Source of the DNA: an uncultured Phycisphaerales bacterium
GTDB lineage: Bacteria > Planctomycetota > Phycisphaerae > Phycisphaerales > SM1A02
Assembly: GCA_946886375.1 (NCBI GenBank)
Contig: CAMPIL010000266.1
Coordinates: 1 to 5,120 of the forward strand
Direction: 5' to 3'
DNA: 5,120 nucleotides
A model generated the notes under the pieces. That model did no database searches. It had not been told where the DNA came from and saw only the letters and a program-made list of their open reading frames with translations. The position numbers were made by a program, and so were the translations under genes. This document shows, piece after piece, positions 3,739 to 5,120 of the stretch (position 1 is its first letter; each line of letters starts with the position of its first letter).

Positions 3739-5120
3739 TCATCGGTGCAGCCATGCGCGAAGCACAGACAGAAGTTGCTCGGTTTCAACGGGCTTGGCCA
3801 GGTAATCCCACGCGCCTGCTTCAATGCACTTTTCACGATCGCCCTTCATTGCCTTGGCGGTCACGGCGATGATGGGCAGATTTCGCAGGTGAGGATGTTT
3901 GCGAATTTCGCGCATGGTGTCAATGCCATCCATCTCCGGCATCATGATGTCCATCAGGACGATGTCGATGTCGGCGTTGTCCTGCAGCATCTGCACGGCG
4001 GTGCGGCCGTTGTCGGCGGAGGAGATGACCATGTCGTGCTCCTCCAGCACGGTCGCCAGCGCGAAAATGTTGCGCACGTCGTCATCGACGATGAGAACCT
4101 TTCTGCCGGCGAGCAACTTGTCGGATTCGTGCAGTTCCTGCAGGATCTGACGCTGCGATTCGCTGAGCGCGTTGACGGGCCGATGCAGGAAGAGCGTGCA
4201 ATAGTCCAGCAGCCGCCGCGGCGATGCGGCGCGATGCAGGGCGGCGAAGTCGGCGAAGCCCTTCCACGAATCCTGGAAACGCAGCGCGGGACTGTCGCCG
4301 TAGTCCGACACCGGCTCTGGACCGTACACAATCACCGGAACGTGCCAGAACGCACACTGATGCGACAGCTGTTCGGCGATGGCGGCGGGAACCAGGTCGG
4401 CTGCGGAGGGATTGATCACCACGCAGTCGAACGTCTGCTCCTCCAGCGCGCATGCCGCGCCGCGTCCGGTTTCGACAAAGGTCAATTCGACGCCGGCGAT
4501 TGCAAGTTCTTCGCGGAGTTCCTTCCGGCGCTGGTCATCGGGTTCAACGACCAGGAGCCGCCGCGGCTGCGCCGTTGCGGATTGGCTGGAGGCGCGGAGG
4601 TGTTCGTACAGGCTGTCGAGCAGTGCGTCGATGAGGTCGCGGCTTTGGATGGGCTTGGCCACGAACGCGGCGGCGCCCTTCTGCAGCGCGCGGCTTCGCG
4701 ATTCGTCGGTCGAGATCACGCATATCGGAATGTGACGGGTCTGGATGTCGTTCTTCAAGCGGTCCAGCACGCGCCAGCCTTCGATGTCGGGCAGGAAGAT
4801 GTCCAACGTGATGGCGTCGGGCTTGTATTCCCGCGTCATGGCGAGCGCGGCGGCGCCCATCGAAGTCACCAGCCCCTTGAATCCGCTTTCGCGGGCCGCC
4901 TCGAGCAGGAACTTCGCGAAGCCCAAGTCGTTCTCCACAATCAGCAGCACACGGTCGCCGGGCTGAATGGTGAAGCGATCATCTCCCACTTCGTTGACCA
5001 GAGGAGCGGGCAAATCAACATCGACGTCATCGCGCAACGCGGGCGGGGATGAGGAATCGTGCGTGCCGAGCGTGACGGAGCGGGCCGATGGTTGCGCGGC
5101 GGGCGCCGGGGCGTTGATGG
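3739..5120 (-). CDS. Hybrid histidine kinase, C-terminal part with three tandem receivers (5' end outside window)
   Basis: The frame is open through the right edge, so the true start and the kinase core lie outside. A TTG at 5037 is only an internal Leu codon. The visible part begins with a Pro/Ala/Ser-rich linker (5120 to about 4960), then three receivers. Receiver 1 (about 4950-4609) has an E-N-D acidic cluster, phosphoacceptor Asp at 4803-4801 (ITLDIFLPD), Ser in VIST and Lys at 4656-4654 (AKPI), so it looks functional. Receiver 2 (about 4560-4181) has Asn where the phosphoacceptor belongs (4413-4411, VVINPS) and lacks the switch Thr and Lys, so it should not be phosphorylated. Receiver 3 (about 4104-3742) is canonical: VDDD, Asp at 3951-3949 (LMDIMMPEMD), Thr in VTAK and Lys in LAKPV. 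The arrangement and the wording around receivers 2 and 3 (LFLHRPV, DDDVRNIFAL, KAMKGDREKC) match the large HAMP/GAF hybrid kinases with three C-terminal receivers. The missing part is therefore expected to hold sensor repeats, the His helix and the ATPase. It is the upstream gene of the operon seen here. Confidence 0.96.
   Translation of the reverse strand, partial: INAPAPAAQPSARSVTLGTHDSSSPPALRDDVDVDLPAPLVNEVGDDRFTIQPGDRVLLIVENDLGFAKFLLEAARESGFKGLVTSMGAAALAMTREYKPDAITLDIFLPDIEGWRVLDRLKNDIQTRHIPICVISTDESRSRALQKGAAAFVAKPIQSRDLIDALLDSLYEHLRASSQSATAQPRRLLVVEPDDQRRKELREELAIAGVELTFVETGRGAACALEEQTFDCVVINPSAADLVPAAIAEQLSHQCAFWHVPVIVYGPEPVSDYGDSPALRFQDSWKGFADFAALHRAASPRRLLDYCTLFLHRPVNALSESQRQILQELHESDKLLAGRKVLIVDDDVRNIFALATVLEEHDMVISSADNGRTAVQMLQDNADIDIVLMDIMMPEMDGIDTMREIRKHPHLRNLPIIAVTAKAMKGDREKCIEAGAWDYLAKPVETEQLLSVLRAWLHR

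Noticed and set aside
5035..5037. TTG at 5037 as the start of the triple-receiver protein
   Set aside because: The same frame stays open with a normal Pro/Ala/Ser linker to the window edge, and the architecture matches the tail of a large hybrid kinase, so the gene is cut by the window rather than starting there.
2398..5052. An 884-codon open frame on the + strand covering both kinase genes
   Set aside because: It is the exact codon-for-codon complement of the two kinase genes, which share a frame. Antisense stops would need sense codons TTA, CTA or TCA, which are rare at this GC. Its product is His/Gln/Arg-rich with no domain, while the - strand reading has complete kinase and receiver motifs.

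Overview
The window looks like high-GC (roughly 60% by eye) bacterial chromosome. Its four-domain sensor kinases and weak or absent Shine-Dalgarno sites upstream of some starts would fit a Gram-negative environmental lineage such as Planctomycetota, Acidobacteriota or Proteobacteria. Nothing in the window is diagnostic, so the taxonomy is only a guess. There are no mobile elements, CRISPR arrays, tRNAs or rRNAs that I can see.

Layout. Positions 1-238 hold no convincing gene, but contain a candidate ECF-type promoter at 160-186. Positions 239-1241 on the + strand form a compact three-gene cluster: an uncharacterised winged-helix protein, then two small paralogous three-helix membrane proteins of the DUF5985 type. 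The first of these membrane genes has an excellent ribosome binding site followed by ATC rather than ATG. A 20-base gap separates this cluster from a convergent operon on the - strand. That operon is transcribed from beyond the right edge leftwards to 1262.

The - strand operon encodes a signalling relay. The first gene (3739 to past 5120, 5' end missing) is the C-terminal part of a large hybrid histidine kinase carrying three receiver domains, the middle one degenerate. The second (1723-3675) is a soluble receiver-PAS-histidine kinase with a degenerate C-terminal receiver-like domain. The third (1262-1726) is a stand-alone receiver that overlaps its predecessor by ATGA. The first two genes share one reading frame and are separated by a single TGA with no further stop.

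Working together (inference): the hybrid kinase would phosphorylate its own receivers. The receiver-PAS kinase could take input from the first kinase through its N-terminal receiver and pass signal to the last, output-less receiver. The + strand module may be a separate, perhaps envelope-related unit. Its closeness to the relay does not by itself prove a link. The most interesting points are the ATC start, the uncharacterised wHTH-DUF5985-DUF5985 module, the single-stop junction between two kinases, several receiver domains lacking key residues, and an interdomain linker that resembles translated short interspersed repeats.
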